A stretch of DNA of 64,000 nucleotides. Source: Streptomyces sp. RB17. Lineage in GTDB: Bacteria; Actinomycetota; Actinomycetes; Streptomycetales; Streptomycetaceae. The position numbers and the translations under genes were made by a program. Below are positions 22,640 to 32,728 of this stretch, piece by piece. The first letter of the stretch is position 1, and each line of letters opens with the position of its first letter. The DNA lies in contig NZ_WEGL01000010.1 of NCBI RefSeq assembly GCF_009604455.1, forward strand, positions 248,001 to 312,000, given 5' to 3'. Below the pieces are notes generated by a model, which made no database searches, was not told where the DNA came from, and worked only from the letters and a program-made list of their open reading frames with translations.

Positions 22640-24271
22640 TCAGCCCATGTGCGGGTAGGAGTAGTCGGTCGGCGGGACCAGGGTCTCCTTGATGGCGCGG
22701 GTCAGGGTCCAGCGCAGGAGGTTCTGCGGGGCGCCGGCCTTGTCGTTGGTGCCGGAGGCGCGGCCGCCGCCGAAGGGCTGCTGGCCGACGACGGCGCCGG
22801 TCGACTTGTCGTTGATGTAGAAGTTGCCCGCCGCGTAGCGGAGCTTCTCCATCGTGTACGCCGCGGCGGCGCGGTCGCCCGCGACGACCGAGCCCGTGAG
22901 CGCGTAGTCGGACACCGACTCCATCTGGGTCAGCATCTCGTCGTACTGGTCGTCCTCGTAGACGTAGACGCCGAGGAACGGGCCGAAGTACTCCGTGCGG
23001 AAGATCTCGTTCTCCGGGTCGGTGGAGACGACGACCGTCGGGCGGACGAAGTAGCCGACCGAGTCGTCGTAGCTGCCGCCCGCGACGATCTCGCAGGTCG
23101 GGTCCGACTTCGCACGGTCGATCGCGGCCTTGTTCTTGGCGAAGGCACGGTCGTCGATCACAGCGCCGACGAAGTTCGACAGGTCGGTGACATCACCCAT
23201 GGTGAGGTAGTCGACCTCGGCCGCGAACTCCTCCCTGAAGCCGCTGTTCCAGATCGACGCCGGGATGTACGCCCGGGAGGTCGCGCTGCACTTCTGGCCC
23301 TGGTACTCGAAGGCACCGCGGGTCAGGGCGGTCTTCAGCACCGCGCGGTCGGCGCTCGGGTGGGCGACCAGGAAGTCCTTGCCGCCGGTCTCGCCGACCA
23401 GACGCGGGTACGAGCGGTACTTCTCGATGTTGTTGCCGACCGTCTTCCACAGGTACTGGAAGGTCTTGGTCGAGCCGGTGAAGTGGATGCCGGCCAGGTC
23501 GCGGTGCTCAAGGGCGACCTCGGAGACCTCGATGCCGTCACCCGTGACGAGGTTGATGACGCCCTTGGGGAGACCGGCCTCCTCCAGGAGCTGCATCAGC
23601 AGCACGGCGGCGTGGGTCTGGGTCGGGGACGGCTTCCAGACGACGACGTTGCCCATGAGTGCGGGCGCGGTGGGCAGGTTGCCGGCGATGGCGCTGAAGT
23701 TGAACGGCGTGATCGCGTAGACGAAGCCCTCCAGCGGGCGGTGGTCCAGGCGGTTCCACACGCCCGGGGAGTTCGCCGGGGGCTGCTCGGCGAGGATCTG
23801 GCGGGCGTAGTGCACGTTGAAGCGCCAGAAGTCGACCAGCTCGCACGGCGTGTCGATCTCCGCCTGCTGGGCGGTCTTCGACTGGCCGAGCATGGTGGAC
23901 GCGGCGATCGTCTCGCGCCAGGGGCCGGCCAGCAGCTCGGCGGCGCGCAGGATGATCGCGGCGCGGTCGTCGAAGGACATGGCGCGCCAGGCCGGGGCGG
24001 CGGCCAGGGCCGCGTCGATGGCGTCCCGGGCGTCCTGCTGGGTGGCGTGGCGGCCGGTGCCGATGACGGCCTTGTGGTTGTGCGGCTGGACCACCTGGAA
24101 GGTCTCGCCGCCGCCCATCCGCTTCTCGCCGCCGATGGTCATCGGCAGCTCGATCGGGTTCTCGGCCAGCTCCTTGAGCTTGGTCTCCAGCCGGGCGCGC
24201 TCGGGCGAGCCGGGGGCGTAGCCGTGCACCGGCTCGTTGACCGGGGTGGGGACCTGGGTCACAGCGTCCAT
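22640..24271 (-). CDS. pruA: L-glutamate gamma-semialdehyde (P5C) dehydrogenase
   Basis: A 543-aa NAD-dependent aldehyde dehydrogenase completing proline breakdown to glutamate. Its group-specific motifs include AITPFNFSAIAGNLPTAPAL, the catalytic glutamate in LVGETGGKDFLV, and the catalytic cysteine in FEYQGQKCSATSRAYI. The tail QNLLRWTLTRAIKETLVPP is also typical. This is the stand-alone actinobacterial/eukaryotic-mitochondrial type rather than a PutA fusion. The ATG at 24271 is preceded by CAAGGAGTCAAGGAACC. It lies 39 bp after the proline dehydrogenase gene, forming a two-gene proline utilisation operon facing a PucR regulator. Confidence 0.95.
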   Translation of the reverse strand: MDAVTQVPTPVNEPVHGYAPGSPERARLETKLKELAENPIELPMTIGGEKRMGGGETFQVVQPHNHKAVIGTGRHATQQDARDAIDAALAAAPAWRAMSFDDRAAIILRAAELLAGPWRETIAASTMLGQSKTAQQAEIDTPCELVDFWRFNVHYARQILAEQPPANSPGVWNRLDHRPLEGFVYAITPFNFSAIAGNLPTAPALMGNVVVWKPSPTQTHAAVLLMQLLEEAGLPKGVINLVTGDGIEVSEVALEHRDLAGIHFTGSTKTFQYLWKTVGNNIEKYRSYPRLVGETGGKDFLVAHPSADRAVLKTALTRGAFEYQGQKCSATSRAYIPASIWNSGFREEFAAEVDYLTMGDVTDLSNFVGAVIDDRAFAKNKAAIDRAKSDPTCEIVAGGSYDDSVGYFVRPTVVVSTDPENEIFRTEYFGPFLGVYVYEDDQYDEMLTQMESVSDYALTGSVVAGDRAAAAYTMEKLRYAAGNFYINDKSTGAVVGQQPFGGGRASGTNDKAGAPQNLLRWTLTRAIKETLVPPTDYSYPHMG

Positions 24272-24310
24272 GGGTTCCTTGACTCCTTGTACGTGAGCGG
24301 GTGTTCGGAC

Positions 24311-25237
24311 TCAGCCCTTGCTGACCATCGAGCGGAGGAAGAAGCGCAGGTTCGCCGGCTTCTCCGCGAGACGGCGCATGAAGTAGCCGTACCAGTCGGT
24401 GCCGTAGGCGGTGTAGACGCGCATGCGGTGGCCCTCGGCGGCCAGGCGCAGGTGCTCGTCGCCGCGGATGCCGTACAGCATCTGGAACTCGTACTCGTCG
24501 AGCTTGCGGCCGGCCTTGTGGGCCAGCTCCTGGGCGATGGCGATCAGGCGCGGGTCGTGCGACCCGATCATCGGGTACCCCTCGCCCTCCATCAGGATCC
24601 GCAGGATACGGACGTACGCCTTGTCGATCTCGTGCTTCTGCTGGTACGCGACCTCGGCGGGCTCCTTGTAGGCGCCCTTCACCAGGCGGACGCGGCTGCC
24701 GGAGGCGGCGAGCCTGCGGGCGTCGGCCTCGGTGCGGAACAGGTAGGCCTGGATGACACAACCGGTCTGCGGGAAGTCCTTCCGCAGCTCCTCGTGGATG
24801 GCGAACATCGAGTCGAGGGTGGTGTGGTCCTCGGCGTCCAGCGTCACGGTCGTACCGATGGCGGCGGCGGCCTCGACGACCGGGCGGACGTTGGCGAGCG
24901 CCAGCTCGTGCCCGCCTTCGAGCGCCTGACCGAACATGGAGAGCTTGACGGACATCTCGACGCGCTCGCCGAGCTCCAGCTCCTCGAGGTGGTCGATGAG
25001 CGCGAGATAGGCGTCCCGGGCGGCGGCGGCCTGCCCGGGGGTGGTGATGTCCTCGCCGACGACGTCCATCGTCAGCTCCAGGCCCTTGTCCGTCAGGTCC
25101 TTGATGATCGGCACGATGTCGTCGACGGTCTCGCCGGGGATGAAGCGGTCGACGACCTGCTTGGTCACCGGGGCCGCCGAGATCAGGCGTCGCATCCGGT
25201 CGCTTCGCGACGCGGCGAGAATCACGGGACCCAGCAC
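24311..25237 (-). CDS. Proline dehydrogenase (monofunctional)
   Basis: A 308-aa FAD-dependent enzyme oxidising proline to pyrroline-5-carboxylate and passing electrons to the respiratory quinone pool. The (beta/alpha)8 barrel has the motifs EMSVKLSMFGQAL, VTLDAEDHT, VRLVKGAYKEPAEVAYQ, IGSHDPRL and the substrate-binding C-terminal helix GYFMRRLAEKPANL. The GTG at 25237 has a GGAGGTG site; an upstream ATG extension would overlap the regulator promoter. It is co-transcribed with pruA. Confidence 0.94.
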   Translation of the reverse strand: MLGPVILAASRSDRMRRLISAAPVTKQVVDRFIPGETVDDIVPIIKDLTDKGLELTMDVVGEDITTPGQAAAARDAYLALIDHLEELELGERVEMSVKLSMFGQALEGGHELALANVRPVVEAAAAIGTTVTLDAEDHTTLDSMFAIHEELRKDFPQTGCVIQAYLFRTEADARRLAASGSRVRLVKGAYKEPAEVAYQQKHEIDKAYVRILRILMEGEGYPMIGSHDPRLIAIAQELAHKAGRKLDEYEFQMLYGIRGDEHLRLAAEGHRMRVYTAYGTDWYGYFMRRLAEKPANLRFFLRSMVSKG

Positions 25238-25401
25238 GGGGCACCTCCACAGACAAGCATCAAATAGGCCATTACCCAACGCCTCGGGTACGGCACGGAG
25301 AACCACCGTGAAACCTAGGGATCTCTCCGATCGTGAGCCATCGACAGCTGTCACGCATCCGTGCACGGGATCTCAGACAGATGTATGAAGGCCACCGGAA
25401 A

Positions 25402-26865
25402 ATGAGGGAGAATGCCCGAGTGGCGGCGGATTTCAAGGCTTTCAGGGGTGACTACCAGGAGCTCGTGGACGAGATCTCGGAGCTGCTCGGGGTCCCGGCG
25501 ACCCTGGAGAACCGCGACTTCGAGCTGATCGCCTTCGGGGCGTACGACAGCGACGACGAGCTGGATCCCTCCGCGCTGGACCCGGTGCGCACCCGCTCGA
25601 TCCTGACCCGGCGCTCCACGGCGACCGTGCGCGCCTGGTTCGAGGGCTTCGGCATCACCCGCGCGACCGGCCCGGTGCGGATCCCGCCGAGCCCGGAGGC
25701 GGGGGTCTACCGCGGCCGGATCTGCCTGCCGGTACGGCATCGGGGTGTCGTCCTCGGGTACGTCTGGCTGCTGGACGGCGATCCGGGACTGACGGACGCG
25801 CAACTGGCCGCCGCGATGGAGGTGGCCGGCCGGATCGGGGCGCTGCTCGCGGACGAGGCGGAGGCGGGGGCCGGGCTGAGCCGGGAGCTGCGGGCGGTGC
25901 TCACCGCCGAGCGCGGCTGGCAGCAGGACATGGCGGTGGCGGAACTGCGTACCGCGCTCGGCCCCCGTGCCGACGGCCCGCTCACCCTCGTCTGTGTGGC
26001 GCCCTGGCCGTCGGCCGACCCGGAGGACGCCCCCGCCGCCCGTACGATCCCGCACGCCACCGCGCTGTGCACGCTCCCCTGGGGGACCTCGCAGCAGAGC
26101 CTCGCACTGCTGGTACGGCTGCGCACGACGGAGGTGAGCACCCCCGCCCTGGCGGCGGCCACACGGTTGCTGAAGGAGGCCGAGGGGGCTCACCTCGCGC
26201 CGGGAAGCGGGGCGCGGGGCGGCGGGGCGACGGGCAGCGGGGCGGTGGGAGGAACGGGCCGCGGGGCTGGTACGGCAGGTGGAGCGGCGCGGGGGGCAGA
26301 GGCGGCCCCCGGGACAGGGGCGACGGGAGGAACGGCGCGCGGGGCACAGGCCGGGGTAGGGCCCGCTGCGATGGGCAAGGCGGCACGTGGAGCCGGGGCG
26401 CGGGCGGCTGCGGCGGCGGCAGGGGTCACCGGAGCGGCCCGGGCCGGGGGCGCGGGGTGCGCCGCCGGGGTCGGTGATCCCCGGGTCGGCCTCGCGGAAC
26501 TGGGCACGGTCTGGCAGGAGGCCGCCGCCGCCACGCGCGCCGCGCTGGCCGAGCCGCGGTTCGGGCCGGTCGCACAGTGGGCGCGCATCGGGCCGTACCG
26601 GCTGCTGACCGCGCTGCCACCGGAGGCCGCCCACGACCCCGTGGCCGGCCCCCTGCTCTCCCCCGCACACCGGGAACTGGCCCGCACCGCCGAGGTCTAC
26701 CTCGACTGCGCGGGCCAGGCCGCCCGCACCGCCGCCGAACTGGGCGTCCACCGGCAGACTTTGTACTACCGGCTGTCCCGGGTGGAGCAGTTGACGGGCC
26801 TGGACCTGGACGACGGCGAGGACCGCCTGCTGCTGCACATGGCGTTGAAACGGGCACGGCTGTAA
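25402..26865 (+). CDS. PucR-family regulator of proline use, with Gly/Ala-rich insertion
   Basis: About 487 aa from the ATG at 25402. Further in-frame starts exist at 25333, 25381 and a GTG at 25420, the last having GAGGGAG at 9 nt. The N-terminal sensor part (about 1-180) precedes a GGDEF-like CdaR region. The C-terminal PucR helix-turn-helix is clear: YLDCAGQAARTAAELGVHRQ, then TLYYRLSRVEQLTGLDL. It diverges from the proline dehydrogenase gene, so it is very probably its proline-responsive activator. Residues about 265-360 (26194-26480) are a low-complexity Gly/Ala/Arg insertion, with DNA repeats sharing GGGAGGAACGG followed by GCGGGGC, that splits the CdaR region. This is unusual for the family and may vary between strains. 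Confidence 0.88.
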   Translation: MRENARVAADFKAFRGDYQELVDEISELLGVPATLENRDFELIAFGAYDSDDELDPSALDPVRTRSILTRRSTATVRAWFEGFGITRATGPVRIPPSPEAGVYRGRICLPVRHRGVVLGYVWLLDGDPGLTDAQLAAAMEVAGRIGALLADEAEAGAGLSRELRAVLTAERGWQQDMAVAELRTALGPRADGPLTLVCVAPWPSADPEDAPAARTIPHATALCTLPWGTSQQSLALLVRLRTTEVSTPALAAATRLLKEAEGAHLAPGSGARGGGATGSGAVGGTGRGAGTAGGAARGAEAAPGTGATGGTARGAQAGVGPAAMGKAARGAGARAAAAAAGVTGAARAGGAGCAAGVGDPRVGLAELGTVWQEAAAATRAALAEPRFGPVAQWARIGPYRLLTALPPEAAHDPVAGPLLSPAHRELARTAEVYLDCAGQAARTAAELGVHRQTLYYRLSRVEQLTGLDLDDGEDRLLLHMALKRARL

Positions 26866-26896
26866 CCATTCTGCCCGGTCTCGGCACAGCGGCAGC

Positions 26897-27493
26897 TCAC
26901 CGGGTGCCGTCCGCGCCCGCCGCCGCGGTGATCCGCCGCAGGCCCTCGGTGAGCTGCTCGGCGGTGGTCGCCGAGTCCGGGTCGAAGAGCCACTGGACCA
27001 TGAGGCCGTTGAGGAGGGTCAGGTAGAAGCGGCCCTCGGTCTCGGCGGCCTCCTCGTCGAGGTCGGCCTCCGGGATGCCGCTGAACAGGGACACCAGCCC
27101 TGAACGGCCCTCCTTCTGCGCCTCGGCCAGCAGCTTGCGCACCTCCGTGATCCGGTCGTCGTCCTGGAACATCAGCTCGAAGCTGAGCAGCCAGATCGCC
27201 CGTGACTCGGGGACGGTGCGGATGATGGTCGTCCACACCTCCTGGAAGCGCTCCAGCGAGCCCGGCGACTGGCTGAACTCGCCGCCGTAGGCCGGATCGA
27301 ACCTCTCGCCCACGCCCTCGATCAGCGCGACATAGGCCTGCACCAGCAGCGCGTCCTTCGACCCGTAGTGATAGCCGATCGACGCCAGGTTGGTCCCCGA
27401 CTCCTTGACGATGTCCCGCGCGGTCGTGCGCAGGAACCCCTTCTCCAGCAGGCAGCGCTTGGCGCCCTCGAGCAGATCCTCACGGTGTCCCAT
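26897..27493 (-). CDS. TetR-family regulator of adjacent efflux gene
   Basis: A 198-aa repressor with an N-terminal helix-turn-helix (LLEKGFLRTTARDIVKESGT, then NLASIGYHYGSKDALLVQAY) and an all-helical ligand domain. The ATG at 27493 is used; a GTG start at 27502 is also possible. It diverges from an MFS multidrug exporter 97 bp away, the standard arrangement in which the repressor binds the shared region and is released by the exported drug. It converges with the PucR gene, leaving about 30 bp. Confidence 0.9.
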   Translation of the reverse strand: MGHREDLLEGAKRCLLEKGFLRTTARDIVKESGTNLASIGYHYGSKDALLVQAYVALIEGVGERFDPAYGGEFSQSPGSLERFQEVWTTIIRTVPESRAIWLLSFELMFQDDDRITEVRKLLAEAQKEGRSGLVSLFSGIPEADLDEEAAETEGRFYLTLLNGLMVQWLFDPDSATTAEQLTEGLRRITAAAGADGTR

Positions 27494-27523
27494 GCCCACC
27501 ACCCTAGCGCCGGTCCATACGAC

Positions 27524-27575
27524 CGTCCTAGACAGATGACTTATACACTCGTTCTAGACAAGCGTTTAAGACGCT
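27524..27575. promoter_or_regulatory. Candidate TetR operators between regulator and MFS exporter
   Basis: The sequence CGTYCTAGACA is directly repeated (27524-27534 and 27550-27560, 26 bp apart), and the perfect inverted repeat AGCGT-TTAAG-ACGCT lies at 27561-27575. CTAGA and TCTAG also form an inverted pair around the AT-rich ATGACTTATACACT. This island of low GC content is the probable shared promoter/operator. Confidence 0.5.
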
Positions 27576-27590
27576 CGTACAGTCACTGGC

Positions 27591-29129
27591 ATGACGAACT
27601 CGACGAGCACCACCACCTCCGCCGGCGCCGACAGCGCCGCCCCCGCCCGCGCCGGGCGCCGCGAGTGGACCGCTCTCGGCGTGCTGATGCTGCCGCTGCT
27701 GCTGGTCTCGATGGACGTCTCGGTCCTGTACTTCGCGACCCCCGCGATCAGCGCGGACCTGCACCCGGGCGGCACCCAGCAGCTGTGGATCTTCGACGTC
27801 TACGGCTTCGTCCTGGCCGGCCTGCTGATGACGATGGGCTCCCTCGGCGACCGCATCGGCCGCCGCAAGCTCCTGTTGACGGGCGCCGCGGCCTTCGGCG
27901 GCGCCTCGCTCCTCGCGGCCTACGCCGACAGCGCCGAGACCCTGATCGCGGCCCGCGCGATCCTCGGCATCGGCGGTGCGACCCTGATGCCGTCGACGAT
28001 GGCGCTGCTGCGCACGATGTTCACCGACCCCGCCCAGCGGGCGAAGGCGATCGGCCTGTGGTCCGGCGTGATGACCGGCGGCATCGCGCTCGGCTCGGTG
28101 ATGAGCGGCATCCTCGTCGAGCACTTCTGGTGGGGCTCGGTCTTCCTGGTCAACCTGCCCGCGATGGCCCTGCTCCTGCTCCTCGGCCCGGTGCTGCTGC
28201 CCGAGTCGAAGGACCCGAACCCCGGCCGCTTCGACTGGGTGAGCGTCCCGCTGTCGATGGCCGCCGTGCTCCCCGTGATCTACGGCCTGAAGGAGATCCC
28301 CTCCGAGGGCTGGCACCCGCTGTACGTCGTCTCGGTCACCGTCGGCCTGCTCTTCGCGGCCCTGTTCGTCCACCGGCAGCGCACCAGCGCCTCCCCGCTG
28401 ATCCCGCCGGCCCTGCTGAAGGGCCACGGCTTCACCCCGGCGCTGGTCCTCAACCTCATTGCCGCCCTCGCCATGATGGGCTCCGCCATCTTCACCACGC
28501 AGTACCTGCAGTCGGTCCTCGGCAAGAGCCCGCTGGCGGCCGCCCTCTGGAGCCTGCTGCCCTCGGTGTTCATCGGCTTCGCCGGTCCGGTCACCGCAAT
28601 GCTCATCCAGCGGGGGGTCAACCGGGGGTACGTCGTCTCCGGTGGCTTCGCGGCCATGGCCGCCGGTTACTCCATGCTCGCCCTCGTCGGCACCGACTCG
28701 TTGTGGCTGGCGCTCGCCGGAGCCGGCGTCCTCGCCTGCGGGATGGTCGCGATCGTCTCCCAGCTGACCGACCTGGCGATGAGCTGCGCCCCGGTGGAGC
28801 GGGCGGGCACGGCCTCCTCCCTGCTGGAGACCAGCGCCGAGTTCGGCGGCGCGCTCGGCATGGCGGTCCTCGGCTCGATCGGTACGGCGGTCTACCGCCA
28901 CGAGATGCCGGCCACCGCCCCGGCCGGGGCCCGCGAGACCCTGGGCGACGCCCTCGCCACGGCCGCGCAGCTGCCCGGCCGGGCCGGACAGTCCCTCCTC
29001 GCCACGGCCCGGGAGGCGTTCACCACCGGCATGCACGGCGCGGCGCTGGCCGGGGCGGTGATCCTGGTGCTGGCGGCAGTGGGAGCGGCGCTGTCCCTGC
29101 GGAGGATCGAGGTGCGGAACGACGCGTAG
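27591..29129 (+). CDS. DHA2-type MFS multidrug exporter (14 TM)
   Basis: A 512-aa proton-driven drug exporter of the EmrB/QacA (DHA2) family. About 14 hydrophobic segments are visible. Motif A in loop 2-3 is GSLGDRIGRRKLLLTG, and motif C in TM5 is LWSGVMTGGIALGSVMSGIL. The N terminus is LGVLMLPLLLVSMDVSVLYF, close to the SmvA/LfrA subgroup that exports quaternary ammonium compounds and dyes. The ATG at 27591 follows the TetR operator region. Regulation by the divergent TetR protein is inferred. The transported compound is unknown. Confidence 0.9.
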   Translation: MTNSTSTTTSAGADSAAPARAGRREWTALGVLMLPLLLVSMDVSVLYFATPAISADLHPGGTQQLWIFDVYGFVLAGLLMTMGSLGDRIGRRKLLLTGAAAFGGASLLAAYADSAETLIAARAILGIGGATLMPSTMALLRTMFTDPAQRAKAIGLWSGVMTGGIALGSVMSGILVEHFWWGSVFLVNLPAMALLLLLGPVLLPESKDPNPGRFDWVSVPLSMAAVLPVIYGLKEIPSEGWHPLYVVSVTVGLLFAALFVHRQRTSASPLIPPALLKGHGFTPALVLNLIAALAMMGSAIFTTQYLQSVLGKSPLAAALWSLLPSVFIGFAGPVTAMLIQRGVNRGYVVSGGFAAMAAGYSMLALVGTDSLWLALAGAGVLACGMVAIVSQLTDLAMSCAPVERAGTASSLLETSAEFGGALGMAVLGSIGTAVYRHEMPATAPAGARETLGDALATAAQLPGRAGQSLLATAREAFTTGMHGAALAGAVILVLAAVGAALSLRRIEVRNDA

Positions 29130-29142
29130 GACACCACAGAAG

Positions 29143-29182
29143 AACGCCGGACGGGCTGACGAAAGTCAGCCCGTCCGGCGTT
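29143..29182. terminator. Bidirectional terminator between MFS exporter and serA
   Basis: An 18-bp perfect inverted repeat (29143-29160 with 29165-29182) encloses a GAAA tetraloop, 13 bp after the exporter stop and 10 bp after the serA stop. It is the strongest hairpin in the window and serves both converging genes. Confidence 0.92.
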
Positions 29183-29192
29183 GGAGGCTCTC

Positions 29193-30782
29193 TCAGGCGA
29201 GGTTCACCGAGCGGGCGGACGTCGCGCCGATCTCGGAAGCGACCTCGGCCAGCACGGCGGAGCCCACCGTGTCGTCCACGGTCAGCACGGCCAGCGCCTC
29301 GCCGCCGGCGACCGCGCGAGCGACCTGCATGCCGGCGATGTTGATACCCGCCTCGCCGAGGATGCGGCCGACGGTGCCGACGACACCGGGGCGGTCCTCG
29401 TAGCGCAGGACGACCATGTGGTCGGCGAGGGCGAGGTCGACGTCGTAGTCGCCGACCGCGACGATCTTCTGGACGTGCTTGGGGCCGGCCAGCGTGCCGG
29501 AGACCGACACCTCCTCGCCGTCCGCGAGCGTGCCGCGCACGGTGACGACGTTGCGGTGCTCGGCCGACTCGGAGCTGGTGGTCAGCCGGACCTCGACGCC
29601 CCGCTCCTGCGCGAACAGCGGCGCGTTGACGTACGACACGGTCTCGTCGACGACGTCCTCGAAGACACCCTTGAGCGCGGACAGCTCCAGCACCTTCACG
29701 TCGTGCTGGGTGATCTCGCCGTAGACCTCGACGTCGAGGCGGACCGCGACCTCGCCGGCGAGCGCGGTGAAGATCCGGCCGAGGCGCTCGGCGAGCGGCA
29801 GACCCGGCTTGACGTCCTCGGCGATGACACCGCCCTGCACGTTGACCGCGTCCGGCACCAGCTCACCGGCGAGGGCGAGGCGTACGGACCTGGCGACCGC
29901 GATGCCCGCCTTCTCCTGGGCCTCGTCGGTGGAGGCGCCGAGGTGCGGGGTGCAGACGACCTGGTCCAGCTCGAACAGCGGGGAGTCGGTGCACGGCTCC
30001 TTGGCGTACACGTCGAGGCCGGCGCCGGCGACGCGGCCCTCCTTCAGCGCCGAGTACAGCGCCGCCTCGTCCACGATGCCGCCGCGCGCGGCGTTGACGA
30101 TGCGCACGCTCGGCTTGACCTTGCGCAGCGCCTCGTCGCCGATCAGGCCGAGGGTCTCGGGGGTCTTGGGCAGGTGGACGGTGATGAAGTCGGAGACCTC
30201 CAGCAGCTCGTCCAGGGACAGCACCTTGACGCCCATCTGCGCGGCCCGCGCGGGCTGGACGTAGGGGTCGTAGGCGACGACCTTCATGCCGAAGGCGGAC
30301 ATGCGCTGGGCGACCAGGGCGCCGATGCGGCCGAGGCCGACGACACCGAGGGTCTTCTCGGCCAGCTCGACGCCCGTGTACTTGCTGCGCTTCCACTCGC
30401 CGTTCTTCAGCGCGGCGTTGGCCTGCGGGATGTTGCGGGCGGAGGCCAGGATCAGACCGCAGGCCAGCTCGGCGGCGGTCACGATGTTGGAGGTCGGGGC
30501 GTTGACGACCATCACGCCGGCCTTGGTGGCGGCGGAGACGTCGACGTTGTCCAGGCCGACGCCGGCGCGGGCGACGACCTTGAGCTTCTTCGCCGCGGCG
30601 ATGGCCTCGGCGTCGACCTTGGTGGCGGAACGGATCAGGATCGCGTCGACATCGGCGATGGCGGGGAGCAGTTCGGCTCGGTCCGCTCCGTTGGCGTGCC
30701 GGATCTCGAAGTCCGGGCCGAGTGCGTCCACGGTCGCGGGCGACAGCTCTTCAGCGATGAGTACGACGGGTTTCGAGCTCAC
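29193..30782 (-). CDS. serA: D-3-phosphoglycerate dehydrogenase
   Basis: A 529-aa enzyme committing 3-phosphoglycerate to serine synthesis. The catalytic and NAD-binding part (about 1-310) has GVGLDNVDVSAATKAG, the Rossmann motif VGLGRIGALVAQRM, and VNAARGGIVDEAALYSAL with catalytic residues further on (CTPHLGASTDEAQ). It carries the long actinobacterial form with an intervening allosteric-substrate-binding domain (about 315-450) and a C-terminal ACT domain (VLRYEDRPGVVGTVGRILGE) that binds serine for feedback inhibition. The start is GTG at 30782. It lies downstream of ilvC on the same strand but has its own 256-bp leader region, so separate transcription is likely. Confidence 0.95.
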   Translation of the reverse strand: MSSKPVVLIAEELSPATVDALGPDFEIRHANGADRAELLPAIADVDAILIRSATKVDAEAIAAAKKLKVVARAGVGLDNVDVSAATKAGVMVVNAPTSNIVTAAELACGLILASARNIPQANAALKNGEWKRSKYTGVELAEKTLGVVGLGRIGALVAQRMSAFGMKVVAYDPYVQPARAAQMGVKVLSLDELLEVSDFITVHLPKTPETLGLIGDEALRKVKPSVRIVNAARGGIVDEAALYSALKEGRVAGAGLDVYAKEPCTDSPLFELDQVVCTPHLGASTDEAQEKAGIAVARSVRLALAGELVPDAVNVQGGVIAEDVKPGLPLAERLGRIFTALAGEVAVRLDVEVYGEITQHDVKVLELSALKGVFEDVVDETVSYVNAPLFAQERGVEVRLTTSSESAEHRNVVTVRGTLADGEEVSVSGTLAGPKHVQKIVAVGDYDVDLALADHMVVLRYEDRPGVVGTVGRILGEAGINIAGMQVARAVAGGEALAVLTVDDTVGSAVLAEVASEIGATSARSVNLA

Positions 30783-30999
30783 GTGAGGTCCTCACAAGTC
30801 CAGAGCATGCGGACGGCCGTCCCGACGGCCGCAGGCGGAGGAGGGGGGCTAGCCGCGGAAGACGCACGACGCTGTGGGCCTGACGCGTGTTGTGTGCAGC
30901 AGTCTAGTGGCGTGGCGGCGGGCGGAATGCGCCTCCACGGAAGGATCACCCGGACGGGCAGCTCCATTTTGTACGGAGGCTTCGCCCCGGATGGACGAA
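30783..30999 (-). promoter_or_regulatory. serA upstream region with candidate promoter
   Basis: A minus-strand -10 box TAGACT lies at 30901-30906, predicting a start near 30894 and an untranslated leader of about 110 nt. The leader contains CGGCCGTCGGGACGGCCG, a compact 7-bp hairpin near 30810-30830. No leader peptide rich in serine is evident, so I cannot name a control mechanism. Nothing else gene-like is present. Confidence 0.4.
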
Positions 31000-31028
31000 G
31001 GGGGCCGGAGCAGCATGCCCCGGCCCCC
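31000..31028. terminator. ilvC terminator
   Basis: A 9-bp stem GGGGGCCGG/CCGGCCCCC (31000-31008 with 31020-31028), loop 11 nt, 10 bp after the ilvC stop. It separates ilvC from the serA promoter. Confidence 0.75.
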
Positions 31029-31038
31029 GACATGAGGC

Positions 31039-32037
<999 letters not shown>

Positions 32038-32118
32038 TTTGGGTTCTCTCCTTGGTGTGCAGGTTGTGCGTCCCACCGTATGACGGTGAGGGGAAGGGAA
32101 GTCTCGGGGTCTCGGCAT

Positions 32119-32149
32119 CCGGGCGGACGGCGTGTCGCCGACCGCCCGG
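32119..32149. terminator. Hairpin between ilvN and ilvC
   Basis: The sequence CCGGGCGG-a-CGGCG-tgt-CGCCG-a-CCGCCCGG forms an 8+5 bp stem with one mismatched pair, 32 bp after the ilvN stop. With no T-run it may be a partial terminator or an RNA-processing/stability signal that lowers ilvC levels relative to ilvBN. Confidence 0.55.
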
Positions 32150-32181
32150 TTTCAGCCGTACGTCAGTTGTACGCCTCGGCC

Positions 32182-32706
32182 TTACGCGGAGCGGTCGAGG
32201 GCGCGCAGCGAGCGGTCGGTGATGGAACGGGCGCCGCGGCCGATCGCGATGGTGCCGGACTGCACCAGCTCCTTGATGCCGAACGGCTCCAGCATCTTGA
32301 GCATGGCGGACAGCTTCTCGCCGGAGCCGGTGGCCTCGATGGTGACGGCCTCCGGGGAGACGTCGACGGTCTTGGCGCGGAACAGCTGGACGATCTCGAC
32401 GATCTGGGAGCGGGTCTCGTTGTCGGCGCGGACCTTCACCAGGACGAGCTCGCGCTGCACGGCCTGGCCGGGCTCCAGCTCGACGATCTTCAGCACGTTG
32501 ACGAGCTTGTTGAGCTGCTTGGTCACCTGCTCCAGCGGCAGGTCCTCGACGCCCACCACGATGGTGATGCGGGAGATGTCGGGGTGCTCGGTGACACCCA
32601 CCGCGAGCGAGTCGATGTTGAAGCCGCGGCGCGAGAACAGGGCGGCGATCCGGGCGAGGATGCCCGGCGTGTTCTCCACCAGGACGGAGAGCGTGTGCTT
32701 GGACAT
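32182..32706 (-). CDS. ilvN: Acetolactate synthase small (regulatory) subunit
   Basis: A 174-aa regulatory subunit of acetohydroxyacid synthase. The N-terminal ACT domain (about 1-75, TLSVLVENTPGILARIAALF, then RRGFNIDSLAVGVTE) binds valine for feedback inhibition. The C-terminal activation domain (about 85-165) includes LVKVRADNETRSQIVEIVQL and the ending DRSLRALD. The ATG at 32706 lies 22 bp after ilvB, so the two are translated from one message. Length is typical. Confidence 0.95.
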   Translation of the reverse strand: MSKHTLSVLVENTPGILARIAALFSRRGFNIDSLAVGVTEHPDISRITIVVGVEDLPLEQVTKQLNKLVNVLKIVELEPGQAVQRELVLVKVRADNETRSQIVEIVQLFRAKTVDVSPEAVTIEATGSGEKLSAMLKMLEPFGIKELVQSGTIAIGRGARSITDRSLRALDRSA

Positions 32707-32728
32707 GGTCTTTTTACGTCTCTCTCGC

